From an uncultured Sphingomonas sp. (GTDB taxonomy: Bacteria; Pseudomonadota; Alphaproteobacteria; Sphingomonadales; Sphingomonadaceae): DNA of 6,079 nt. Shown piece by piece: positions 1 through 5,507 of this stretch (the stretch's first letter is position 1; each line of letters begins with the position of its first letter). The notes under the pieces were generated by a model that worked only from the letters and a program-made list of their open reading frames with translations, was not told the origin of the DNA and did not search any database. The DNA lies in NCBI GenBank assembly GCA_946886845.1, contig CAMPJH010000098.1, positions 1 to 6,079 on the forward strand. The letters run 5' to 3'. The translations under genes were made by a program, and so were the position numbers.

Positions 1-1232
1 GCCATCGCGGCGTGCGCGTAGGAGAAATTGGGTGCGAGGCTAAGCGCCTTCCTGGCAAATGGCAGCGCCTCCGCCCGGGATTGCGCAAACTCCTCGCCGC
101 TGGTCGAGAAAGCGTTGCCGCGACGGATCGTGTAAAATGCCCTGCGCGCGTAGGCGCCGGCATAGTTCGGGTCCAGCCGAATGGCATCGTCGACCAGGCG
201 TATAGCGCGGTCGGAATCGTCCTTCGTATATCGATCGAACGCCTCATCCGCCTGGAGGACTAAATCGTGGGCACGCGCATTTTCGGTTCCACCGACAGTG
301 AGCGACGCCCCTTTCGCGCCGCTGAGCGCAATGCTGAGCGTCCGAGCGACATTTTCCGCGATGTCGGTCTGGATCTTGATCGCGTCTCCGGGTGTCCGGT
401 CGTAGTTCTGCGACCAGCGCTCGAGACCGTCCTCTCCGTCGATGAGTTGCGCATTGACCCGGATCACCGACGGCGACTGGCGCACGCTTCCGGTGAGGAT
501 GTTCGTCACGCCAAGCTTCTTCGCCGCTGACTCAGCATCGTCATCGCGGACTGCCTCGGACGACGTCCGGCCGACGACCTTCAGTCCCGCAAACCGCGCC
601 AGCGCGCTGCGCAGCTCTTCGGCGATGCCATCGGAAAAATAGGCTTGGGCAGGATCGCCGCTGAGGTTGGCGAACGGCAGCACGGCGATGCTGTTGGCAG
701 CCATTGAGTCTGGCCTGAACAGCGCCCATCCGCCGACGCCAGCGACTGCGACGGTTGCCGCCGCGCCGCCCGCAATGGCCGTTCGCCGACTGATTGGCGG
801 GGTGCGAAGCGAATGCGGAGCAGGCGGAGCCGACGCAACTCCGGTAATACGCTGAACCGCACCGACAACGGCTAGGTAGTGCGGATCGGAGCGGTTACCT
901 TGCCAGCCTTTTAGCGGAGTGGCCTGGCTTTCGCCGAAGCCGAGCGGTGGGCTAACGGCGTCGAGGAGCACCGGGATATAGACATGCCGCCGCTGCGCGC
1001 GCGAGGCCTCGTCGCGGACGAAATGTCCCTCCGGCCCGCTAGACCGCTTGCTCCAGACGACGATCACGCATTTTGCGGAATCCAGCTGCTGCTCAATTGT
1101 CTGGCGCCACTCGTCGCCCGTGCCGATATGTTCGTCCCACCAGACCGAATAGCCGTCGGCCTGAAGCGCTTGCACCAGCGGTTGAACCCGGCGCCGGTCT
1201 TCCGCCTTGTAGGAGATGAAGACGTCGGACAT
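1..1232 (-). CDS. TIR domain, TolB_N-like, TPR membrane protein, copy 2 (C-terminus beyond window)
   Basis: This frame is open from the ATG at 1232-1230 to the window edge. It gives 410 codons without a stop, so the C-terminus (about 220 residues, judging by the paralog) is missing. Residues 1-110 form a TIR domain: start MSDVFISYKAED, WWD at 31-33, VIVVWSKR at 56-63 and FVRDE with Glu75 at the usual NADase glutamate position. Residues 148-151 are SRRT, followed by a hydrophobic Gly/Ala/Val stretch to about 172 that is probably one membrane span. SIAVLPFANLSGDP starts at 181 and opens a TolB N-terminal/FlgO-like domain to about 306. A TPR-like tail follows, including AIRLDPNYAGAYA. By topology the TIR domain should be cytoplasmic and the rest periplasmic. 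The start overlaps the stop of the upstream paralog and has no Shine-Dalgarno of its own, so translation is probably coupled. Codons rare for this DNA occur (TTA at 261-263, CTA at 873-875 and 912-914, ACA at 1098-1100). Bacterial TIR domains commonly hydrolyse NAD in defence or stress, but that activity here is inference. Confidence 0.9.
   Translation of the reverse strand, partial: MSDVFISYKAEDRRRVQPLVQALQADGYSVWWDEHIGTGDEWRQTIEQQLDSAKCVIVVWSKRSSGPEGHFVRDEASRAQRRHVYIPVLLDAVSPPLGFGESQATPLKGWQGNRSDPHYLAVVGAVQRITGVASAPPAPHSLRTPPISRRTAIAGGAAATVAVAGVGGWALFRPDSMAANSIAVLPFANLSGDPAQAYFSDGIAEELRSALARFAGLKVVGRTSSEAVRDDDAESAAKKLGVTNILTGSVRQSPSVIRVNAQLIDGEDGLERWSQNYDRTPGDAIKIQTDIAENVARTLSIALSGAKGASLTVGGTENARAHDLVLQADEAFDRYTKDDSDRAIRLVDDAIRLDPNYAGAYARRAFYTIRRGNAFSTSGEEFAQSRAEALPFARKALSLAPNFSYAHAAM
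315..1232 (-). repeat. Duplicated TIR-TM-TolB_N segment, copy 2
   Basis: This segment encodes residues 1-306 of the downstream paralog and is a diverged direct repeat of 2216-3133. The translated TIR parts share about 80 of 110 positions and the TolB_N-like parts (181-306) about 106 of 126, counted by hand. The two copies have nearly equal length (one-residue shift in the linker), which points to tandem gene duplication. Confidence 0.9.
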
Positions 1233-1234
1233 CA
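1230..1234 (-). promoter_or_regulatory. TGATG stop/start overlap coupling the two TIR genes
   Basis: Read on the minus strand, the TGA stop of copy 1 and the ATG start of copy 2 share one base (TGATG). The preceding bases (GAACTTCCCCGCC) contain no purine-rich Shine-Dalgarno, so copy 2 is probably translated by reinitiation of ribosomes finishing copy 1. This predicts one transcript and linked, perhaps unequal, amounts of the two proteins. Confidence 0.85.
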
Positions 1235-3133
1235 GGCGGGGAAGTTCATCTTCGTCACAAGCGCCTTGAAGCGCGGGTCTGATCGAAGCGGATCGAGGAA
1301 CGGATCGGTCTGCATATTCAACAGCCCGGCATCTTTTATCTCGAACGCGCGGTCGAGCGCGGCAATCGCCCGATCCTTGTCTCCAAGCTGCGCGTAGATC
1401 TCGCCATATTGGTAGCTCGCCGTGTCTCCATGAATTCCACGGAGCGTCTCGAGCTTTGCCTGCGCACCGGCGCGATCGCCGGCCTTGATCAGCAACATGG
1501 TTTCGCCGGTGAGCCGCCACCAATAATCGGGTGTTTGCCGGCTGTAATAGGTCTGAGCTTCGCCCAGGCGCCCAAGCAACAGGAGAGAGTCGGCGACGGT
1601 CATGGCATTGTCGAAAAGCTGCGGAGACTTGCGCTGCAGCTCTGTTCCGTAACCGACCGCTTCACCGTATCGCCGCGCGTCATAGAGTGCGGTTATGCGG
1701 GCGTTGTACGGCCTCTTGTTGAGAGGATCCAAGGCGATTGCCTGGTCCGCGAGCCGCAGGGCCTCGTCCGTATTGCCGACCCTGCTCGCCGAGTAACTGG
1801 CCCTCGAGAGGATATTCACGTCGCTTGGGGCGAGCTGAAGCGCCCGCTGCTGAGCGGCGAACGCAGGCGCCATCTGGAGGTCGTTCGCGTAAACCGCCGA
1901 CATTGCCATGTGGCTCTGGGGGAGATTTGGCGCGATCCTGAGTGCGGTTCGTGCAAGCTGCAGCGATTCAGCCCGGATCCGCGCAAGCTCCTGCGCCCCG
2001 CTCGCATAATTGTTTCCATACGCATTCAGAACGATGGATTTGAGGGCGTAAGCGTCGGCATAATCCGGATCGATCGCAATCGCGGAGTCGAGCAATTGCA
2101 AACCCTGTTGCATGCCCGGCTTTGAGGCCGGATTGTTGCTCATCGCCTTCGCCCGCATGAACAACCGTTGCGCCTCCGGGCTTTTCGTTCCACCGATTCC
2201 AATTGCGGCCCGCGCTGCTCCGCCCAAGGCCGCGCTGAGAGCGCTCGCGACATTTTCCGCGATATCGGTCTGGATCTTGATGGTGTCGCCGGGTGCCCGA
2301 TCGTAATCCTCCGACCAACGGTTCATGCCGGTGCCGCCGTCGATCAGCTCGGCGGTCACCCGGATAGTCGATGGCGACTGGCGGACGCTGCCGCTCAGGA
2401 TATTGGCGACGCCGAGCTTCTTTGCCGCGGTTTCGGCATCGTCGTCGCGCACTGCTTCCGAAGAGGTCCGCCCGACCACTTGCAACCCGGCAAGCCGCGC
2501 CAGCGCACTTCGCAGCTCCTCTGCTATTCCGTCGGAAAAATAGGCCTGGGCCGGATCGCCGCTGAGATTGGCGAATGGCAGGACGGCAATGCTGTTCGAT
2601 GCGTCCGCCGCCGTCGGTCGCAGCAGCGCCCACCCTCCCACGCCGGCGACCGCCACCGTAGCGACTGCGCCGCCAGCGAGAACCGTGCGTCGGCTTACCG
2701 CAGGATGCGTTGAGTGAGGCTTTGCTGGCGCCCCGGCTTCGCCGGCAAGCCGAGCGACCGCGGACAGGAGCGACTGGTAATGCGGATCGGCGCGATCGCC
2801 TTTCCAGCCGCTGAGCGGCAATGCCTGCATCTCGCCGAAGCCGAGCGGAAGGTGGACCTTGTCAATCAGCACCGGGACATAGACGTGGCGTTCCTGCGCC
2901 CGCGTTGCCTCATCCTGGACAAAGGTGCCCTCGGGGGCGACCGCGCGCTTGCTCCAGACGACAATCACGCATTTTGCCGCGTTGAGCTCGGCTTCGATCA
3001 TATGGCGCCACTGTGCGCCGCCGCCGATCTGCGCGTCCCACCAGACCGAATAGCCGTCGGCTTCCAGCGCCTCGACAAGAGGTTTCACCCGACGCCGGTC
3101 TTCCGCCTTGTACGAGACGAACACGTCGCTCAT
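1232..3133 (-). CDS. TIR domain, TolB_N-like, TPR membrane protein, copy 1 (complete, 633 aa)
   Basis: This complete gene is the first of a two-gene minus-strand operon. Residues 3-110 are a TIR_2-type domain with FVSYKAED, WWDAQIG at 31-37, CVIVVWSKR at 55-63 and FVQDEA at 71-76, where Glu75 sits at the catalytic position of NAD-hydrolysing TIRs. Residues 128-146 are a Pro/Ala-rich linker. SRRT at 147-150 precedes a single probable membrane span (about 151-172). SIAVLPFANLSGDP at 181-194 and YFSDGIAEEL at 198-207 mark the TolB N-terminal/FlgO-like domain to about 306. TPR-like helices fill 345-600, with repeats such as AIAIDPDYADAYA and AIALDPLNKRPYN. The end, DPLRSDPRFKALVTKM, is typical of this protein class. 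The positive-inside rule places TIR in the cytoplasm and the TolB_N/TPR part outside. In other proteins the same C-terminal half is joined to winged-helix or nucleotide-cyclase domains, which suggests it is a sensor for a swappable output. Defence by NAD depletion or stress signalling is possible but unproven. Confidence 0.93.
   Translation of the reverse strand: MSDVFVSYKAEDRRRVKPLVEALEADGYSVWWDAQIGGGAQWRHMIEAELNAAKCVIVVWSKRAVAPEGTFVQDEATRAQERHVYVPVLIDKVHLPLGFGEMQALPLSGWKGDRADPHYQSLLSAVARLAGEAGAPAKPHSTHPAVSRRTVLAGGAVATVAVAGVGGWALLRPTAADASNSIAVLPFANLSGDPAQAYFSDGIAEELRSALARLAGLQVVGRTSSEAVRDDDAETAAKKLGVANILSGSVRQSPSTIRVTAELIDGGTGMNRWSEDYDRAPGDTIKIQTDIAENVASALSAALGGAARAAIGIGGTKSPEAQRLFMRAKAMSNNPASKPGMQQGLQLLDSAIAIDPDYADAYALKSIVLNAYGNNYASGAQELARIRAESLQLARTALRIAPNLPQSHMAMSAVYANDLQMAPAFAAQQRALQLAPSDVNILSRASYSASRVGNTDEALRLADQAIALDPLNKRPYNARITALYDARRYGEAVGYGTELQRKSPQLFDNAMTVADSLLLLGRLGEAQTYYSRQTPDYWWRLTGETMLLIKAGDRAGAQAKLETLRGIHGDTASYQYGEIYAQLGDKDRAIAALDRAFEIKDAGLLNMQTDPFLDPLRSDPRFKALVTKMNFPA
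2216..3133 (-). repeat. Duplicated TIR-TM-TolB_N segment, copy 1
   Basis: This is the matching direct repeat of 315-1232, in the same orientation and start-to-start about 1.9 kb away. Similarity is visible at the DNA level around the SIAVLPFANLSGDP region (for example ggatcgccgctgag in both copies). Beyond residue 306 the coding sequences diverge to about 35% protein identity, so the repeat is judged to end near here. Confidence 0.9.
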
Positions 3134-3153
3134 CCGCGAGGCCCCCCAGCCTC
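3134..3153 (-). promoter_or_regulatory. G-rich ribosome binding region inside a small hairpin, upstream of TIR copy 1
   Basis: On the minus strand the ATG at 3133 is preceded by a run of six Gs about 9 bases upstream, the only Shine-Dalgarno-like element. The run lies in the sequence GAGGC-TGGGGG-GCCTC (3138-3153). The flanking five-base arms are perfectly complementary, so the G run would sit in a hairpin loop. A CATAAG about 10 bases further upstream (3162-3167) could be a -10 element, but no convincing -35 goes with it. Confidence 0.4.
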
Positions 3154-3200
3154 GAACCGCAGCTTATGAGGGAAGCAGGGTCCGCGCAATCGGATGTTCG

Positions 3201-3227
3201 GCATGGTCAACGGTTCGTTGACGATGC
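3201..3227. promoter_or_regulatory. 27-base imperfect inverted repeat, candidate operator
   Basis: The arms GCATGGTCAACG and CGTTGACGATGC match as reverse complements at 11 of 12 positions around a three-base centre (GTT, 3213-3215). The inner seven bases of each arm (GTCAACG/CGTTGAC) are perfect. The site lies in the gap between divergently oriented genes, 67 bases from the TIR gene start and 41 bases from the start of the small plus-strand gene. No T-run follows on either strand, so it does not look like an intrinsic terminator. It resembles a site for a dimeric regulator, but which regulator cannot be told. Confidence 0.5.
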
Positions 3228-3268
3228 TTGTCGGCAGTCCGGAAACTGGCGGCTGTTAATGCCGCGCC

Positions 3269-3478
3269 ATGGACTTTCCCTTCATCTCCGGGCGGCCGGC
3301 GCTTGCCGATGCCGCCGAGCTCATCGAGAGCTTCGGCGACGATGCCGGGCTCGAGGCAGCGGTTCGCGCGGAGCGCAGCCGCGACGCCGGCAATGTCGTG
3401 CGCTTTTGCCACTGGCGGCAGATCGAGCGGGTCATTGTGACGCTAAGTAGCGACGAAGTGCGCGGAACCGTTCATTAA
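3269..3478 (+). CDS. Small conserved-looking hypothetical protein (69 aa)
   Basis: I do not recognise a named family. The protein begins MDFPFISGRPALADAAEL and ends in a basic segment CHWRQIER (47-54) followed by VIVTLSSDEVRGTVH. It has no signal peptide or membrane span, so it is probably cytoplasmic. Residues 11-38 look helical and rich in Ala, Glu and Arg. Third codon positions are strongly G/C, as in tamA. An in-frame TAA at 3257-3259 lies four codons upstream, so the ATG at 3269 is the earliest ATG start. No clear Shine-Dalgarno precedes it, so a leaderless or weakly initiated transcript is possible. The stop is 50 bases before tamA on the same strand, so co-transcription with tamA is possible. 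An overlapping minus-strand frame at 3164-3412 is judged a shadow. The lack of any family match is the main doubt. Confidence 0.7.
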   Translation: MDFPFISGRPALADAAELIESFGDDAGLEAAVRAERSRDAGNVVRFCHWRQIERVIVTLSSDEVRGTVH

Positions 3479-3528
3479 TTCATCTGGCCGGTCTGGCGCG
3501 GTTCATATGCGCCGACTAGGCTGGAATC
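3479..3528 (+). promoter_or_regulatory. tamA leader with possible weak promoter
   Basis: The 50-base gap before tamA contains TTCATC (3479-3484) and, 17 bases on, TTCATA (3502-3507), a poor but correctly spaced -35/-10 pair. AGGCTGGA (3518-3525) may act as a weak ribosome binding site before the ATG at 3529. The consensus match is low, so tamA may instead be transcribed from upstream of the small gene. Confidence 0.25.
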
Positions 3529-5505
3529 ATGAGAGAGCGGGTCGGGGCGGGGGTCTTGGCGCGGCTGCTGTGCGCGGCCGCGACCGCGGCGCTTGCCTGC
3601 GTTCCGGCGGCCGGCCAGCCGGCGCCGCCCGCCGACCCAACCGAGCTCGATCCCTCGGCGCCGCTCGACCCGATGCCCGATATCGGGGTCGATTGGCCCG
3701 ACCTCAATGCCGCTCCGCCCGACGAGTCGATCGACGACGAGTTTGAAGCGGCGGAGTCCGAGCCGGTCATCGACACCGAAGCGCTGCGTCATTACGCGAT
3801 CGCCATCGACGGGCTCGACAAGCTCGGCGACCCGAACGCGCTGGTGAAGGCGTTCCAGAAGCAGTCGGCGCTGTACGAAGGGCGCCGCAAGGAAGCCAAC
3901 GCCGCCCAGATCCAGCGCCGTTCCGAAACCGATGCGCAGCTGCTTGCCGAACTGCTCCGCTCGCAGGGCTATTATGACGCCGTCGTCGAGCCGCTGATCG
4001 AGCCCGAGGGCAATGTGCTGCGGGTCACCTTGGCGGCCGACCCGGGCGAGCAGTATACGTTCCAGTCGGTCGAGCTGCCCGGCCTCGAGGCGGCGGGCGA
4101 GGACGCCGCCGAGCTTCGCCAGGCCTTTGGCGTCAAGCCCGGCGACCCGGTGATCGCCCAGGATGTCCTGTCGGCCGATCTGGCGCTTAAGGTTGCGCTC
4201 GGCCAGGAAGGGTTTCCGCTGGCCGAGGTCGGCGAGCAGCAAATCACCGTCGATCACCAGACGCGGCTGGCGAGCCTGGTGCTTCCCGTCGATCCGGGAC
4301 CGGTGGCGCAGTTCGGGGCCATCCGCGTCAGCGGCCAGCCGCCGTTCGGCGCCCGCCACGTTGGCGTCATCGCCCGCTTCAAGCCGGGCGAAAGGTTCGA
4401 GCAGTCCAAGGTCGACGACTTGCGGCGGGCGCTGATCGCGACCGGGCTGGTGGCGTCGGCGGACGTGAACATCGTCCCAATCGGCGGCGGCCAGACCGTC
4501 GACCTCGACGTCCGGCTGACGCCGGCGCCGAGCCGGACGATCGCCGGCGAGCTCGGCTACGGTACCGGCGAGGGGGCGAGGCTCGAGGCGAGCTGGCAGA
4601 ACCGCAATTTCGTCAACCCGGAAGGGGCGCTGACCCTGCGCGGGATCGCCGGCACCCGCGAGCAGCTCGCCGGAATCGAGTTCCGACGCAACAATTTCGG
4701 CGCCCGCGACCGGATTCTCGACTTCCAGCTGGCCGCAAGCCACACCGATTTCGAAGCCTATGAGGCGCGCACCATCCGCTTCCTCGCCAGCCTCGAGCGG
4801 CAGAGCAACATCATCTGGCGCAAGAAGTGGACGTGGAGCGCCGGCACCGAGCTGCTCGCGACCGACGAGCGCGGGATCTTCGACGACCCGAACCTCGAGG
4901 AAACCAAGACCTTCCTGATCGCCGCCTTGCCGCTCACGCTAGGCTATGACGGCAGCGACGACCTGCTCGATCCGACCAGCGGGTTCCGGGTCATCGGCCG
5001 GCTGAGCCCGGAGATTTCCGCCAAGGGCGGTTCGTTCTTCTATTCGCGCGCCCAGATCGACGCGAGCGCTTATTATCCGGTGGCCGGCAATACCGTGCTC
5101 GCCGCCAGGGTCCGGCTCGGCAGCATTTTCGGAGCCGACGCTCCGTCGATCGCTCCGTCGCGGCGGTTCTATGCCGGCGGCGGCGGATCGGTGCGCGGTT
5201 ATGGCTATCAGCGCGTCGGCCCGCGCGACTTCGAGGACGATCCGATCGGCGGCAAGACGCTGACCGAATTCGGGGTCGAGGCGCGGTTCCGGATCGGAAA
5301 TTTCGGAATCGTCCCGTTCCTCGACGGCGGCGCCCTGACCAACAAGGTTACGCCGCAGTTCGACGGTTGGCAGTTCGGCGCCGGCATCGGCGTCCGCTAT
5401 TATTCGAGCTTCGGCCCGATCCGGATCGACGTCGGAACCCCGCTCAATCCGCGCGAAGGCGACAGCCGGATCGCGGTCGCCGTCTCGCTCGGGCAGGCAT
5501 TCTGA
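3529..5505 (+). CDS. tamA: TamA, outer-membrane Omp85-family translocation and assembly protein
   Basis: This is the outer-membrane half of the TAM system, which helps insert certain outer-membrane proteins and, with TamB, is implicated in lipid transport to the outer membrane. The 658-residue protein starts with a signal peptide (RLLCAAATAALACVPAAG, cleavage near residue 29). A Pro/Asp/Glu-rich stretch follows at about 30-82. Three POTRA domains follow at roughly 88-170, 175-255 and 260-330; the third contains FGAIRVSG and ends VDLDVRLTPAP. The barrel spans about 336-658. It carries the Omp85 lid motif VRGY at 555-558 within a Gly-rich loop (YAGGGGSVRGYGYQ). The ending IRIDVGTPLNPREGD and the C-terminal Phe658 are also typical. 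The length is slightly above the enteric TamA size, mostly because of the N-terminal linker. The stop overlaps the tamB start. BamA is excluded because there are three POTRA domains, not five, and tamB lies next door. Confidence 0.95.
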   Translation: MRERVGAGVLARLLCAAATAALACVPAAGQPAPPADPTELDPSAPLDPMPDIGVDWPDLNAAPPDESIDDEFEAAESEPVIDTEALRHYAIAIDGLDKLGDPNALVKAFQKQSALYEGRRKEANAAQIQRRSETDAQLLAELLRSQGYYDAVVEPLIEPEGNVLRVTLAADPGEQYTFQSVELPGLEAAGEDAAELRQAFGVKPGDPVIAQDVLSADLALKVALGQEGFPLAEVGEQQITVDHQTRLASLVLPVDPGPVAQFGAIRVSGQPPFGARHVGVIARFKPGERFEQSKVDDLRRALIATGLVASADVNIVPIGGGQTVDLDVRLTPAPSRTIAGELGYGTGEGARLEASWQNRNFVNPEGALTLRGIAGTREQLAGIEFRRNNFGARDRILDFQLAASHTDFEAYEARTIRFLASLERQSNIIWRKKWTWSAGTELLATDERGIFDDPNLEETKTFLIAALPLTLGYDGSDDLLDPTSGFRVIGRLSPEISAKGGSFFYSRAQIDASAYYPVAGNTVLAARVRLGSIFGADAPSIAPSRRFYAGGGGSVRGYGYQRVGPRDFEDDPIGGKTLTEFGVEARFRIGNFGIVPFLDGGALTNKVTPQFDGWQFGAGIGVRYYSSFGPIRIDVGTPLNPREGDSRIAVAVSLGQAF

Positions 5506-5507
5506 TG
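5503..5507 (+). promoter_or_regulatory. TGATG overlap coupling tamA and tamB
   Basis: The TGA stop of tamA and the ATG of tamB share the base at 5505. GGGCAGG (5491-5497) lies about 7 bases before the tamB ATG and could serve as a Shine-Dalgarno. Both coupling and independent initiation are therefore possible, which supports one tamAB operon. Confidence 0.8.

Noticed and set aside
1..1232. Suspicion that TIR copy 2 is a frameshifted pseudogene
   Set aside because: I translated the frame codon by codon from 1232 to base 3 and found no stop or frameshift; it is simply cut by the window edge.
1409..2125. 238-codon plus-strand open frame opposite TIR copy 1
   Set aside because: It lies entirely antisense to the TPR region of a complete gene and shows no domain.
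315..3133. Repeats as a possible mobile element or CRISPR-like array
   Set aside because: There are only two long in-frame coding copies, with no short regular repeats, terminal inverted repeats or transposase. This is a gene duplication.
3164..3412. 82-codon minus-strand frame overlapping the small plus-strand gene and the dyad
   Set aside because: The plus-strand frame at 3269-3478 has better third-position composition and a constrained start. Both are unlikely to be genes, and the minus frame would bury the only plausible regulatory gap.
3495..3513. Possible hairpin GGCGC/GCGCC in the tamA leader as terminator
   Set aside because: The stem is five bases with a nine-base loop and no T-run follows, so it is too weak to call a terminator or attenuator.
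3475..4743. 422-codon minus-strand open frame opposite tamA
   Set aside because: It is rich in Arg, Asp, Leu and Gly with no recognisable domain and lies wholly opposite the well-supported tamA, as expected for an antisense shadow in high-GC DNA.
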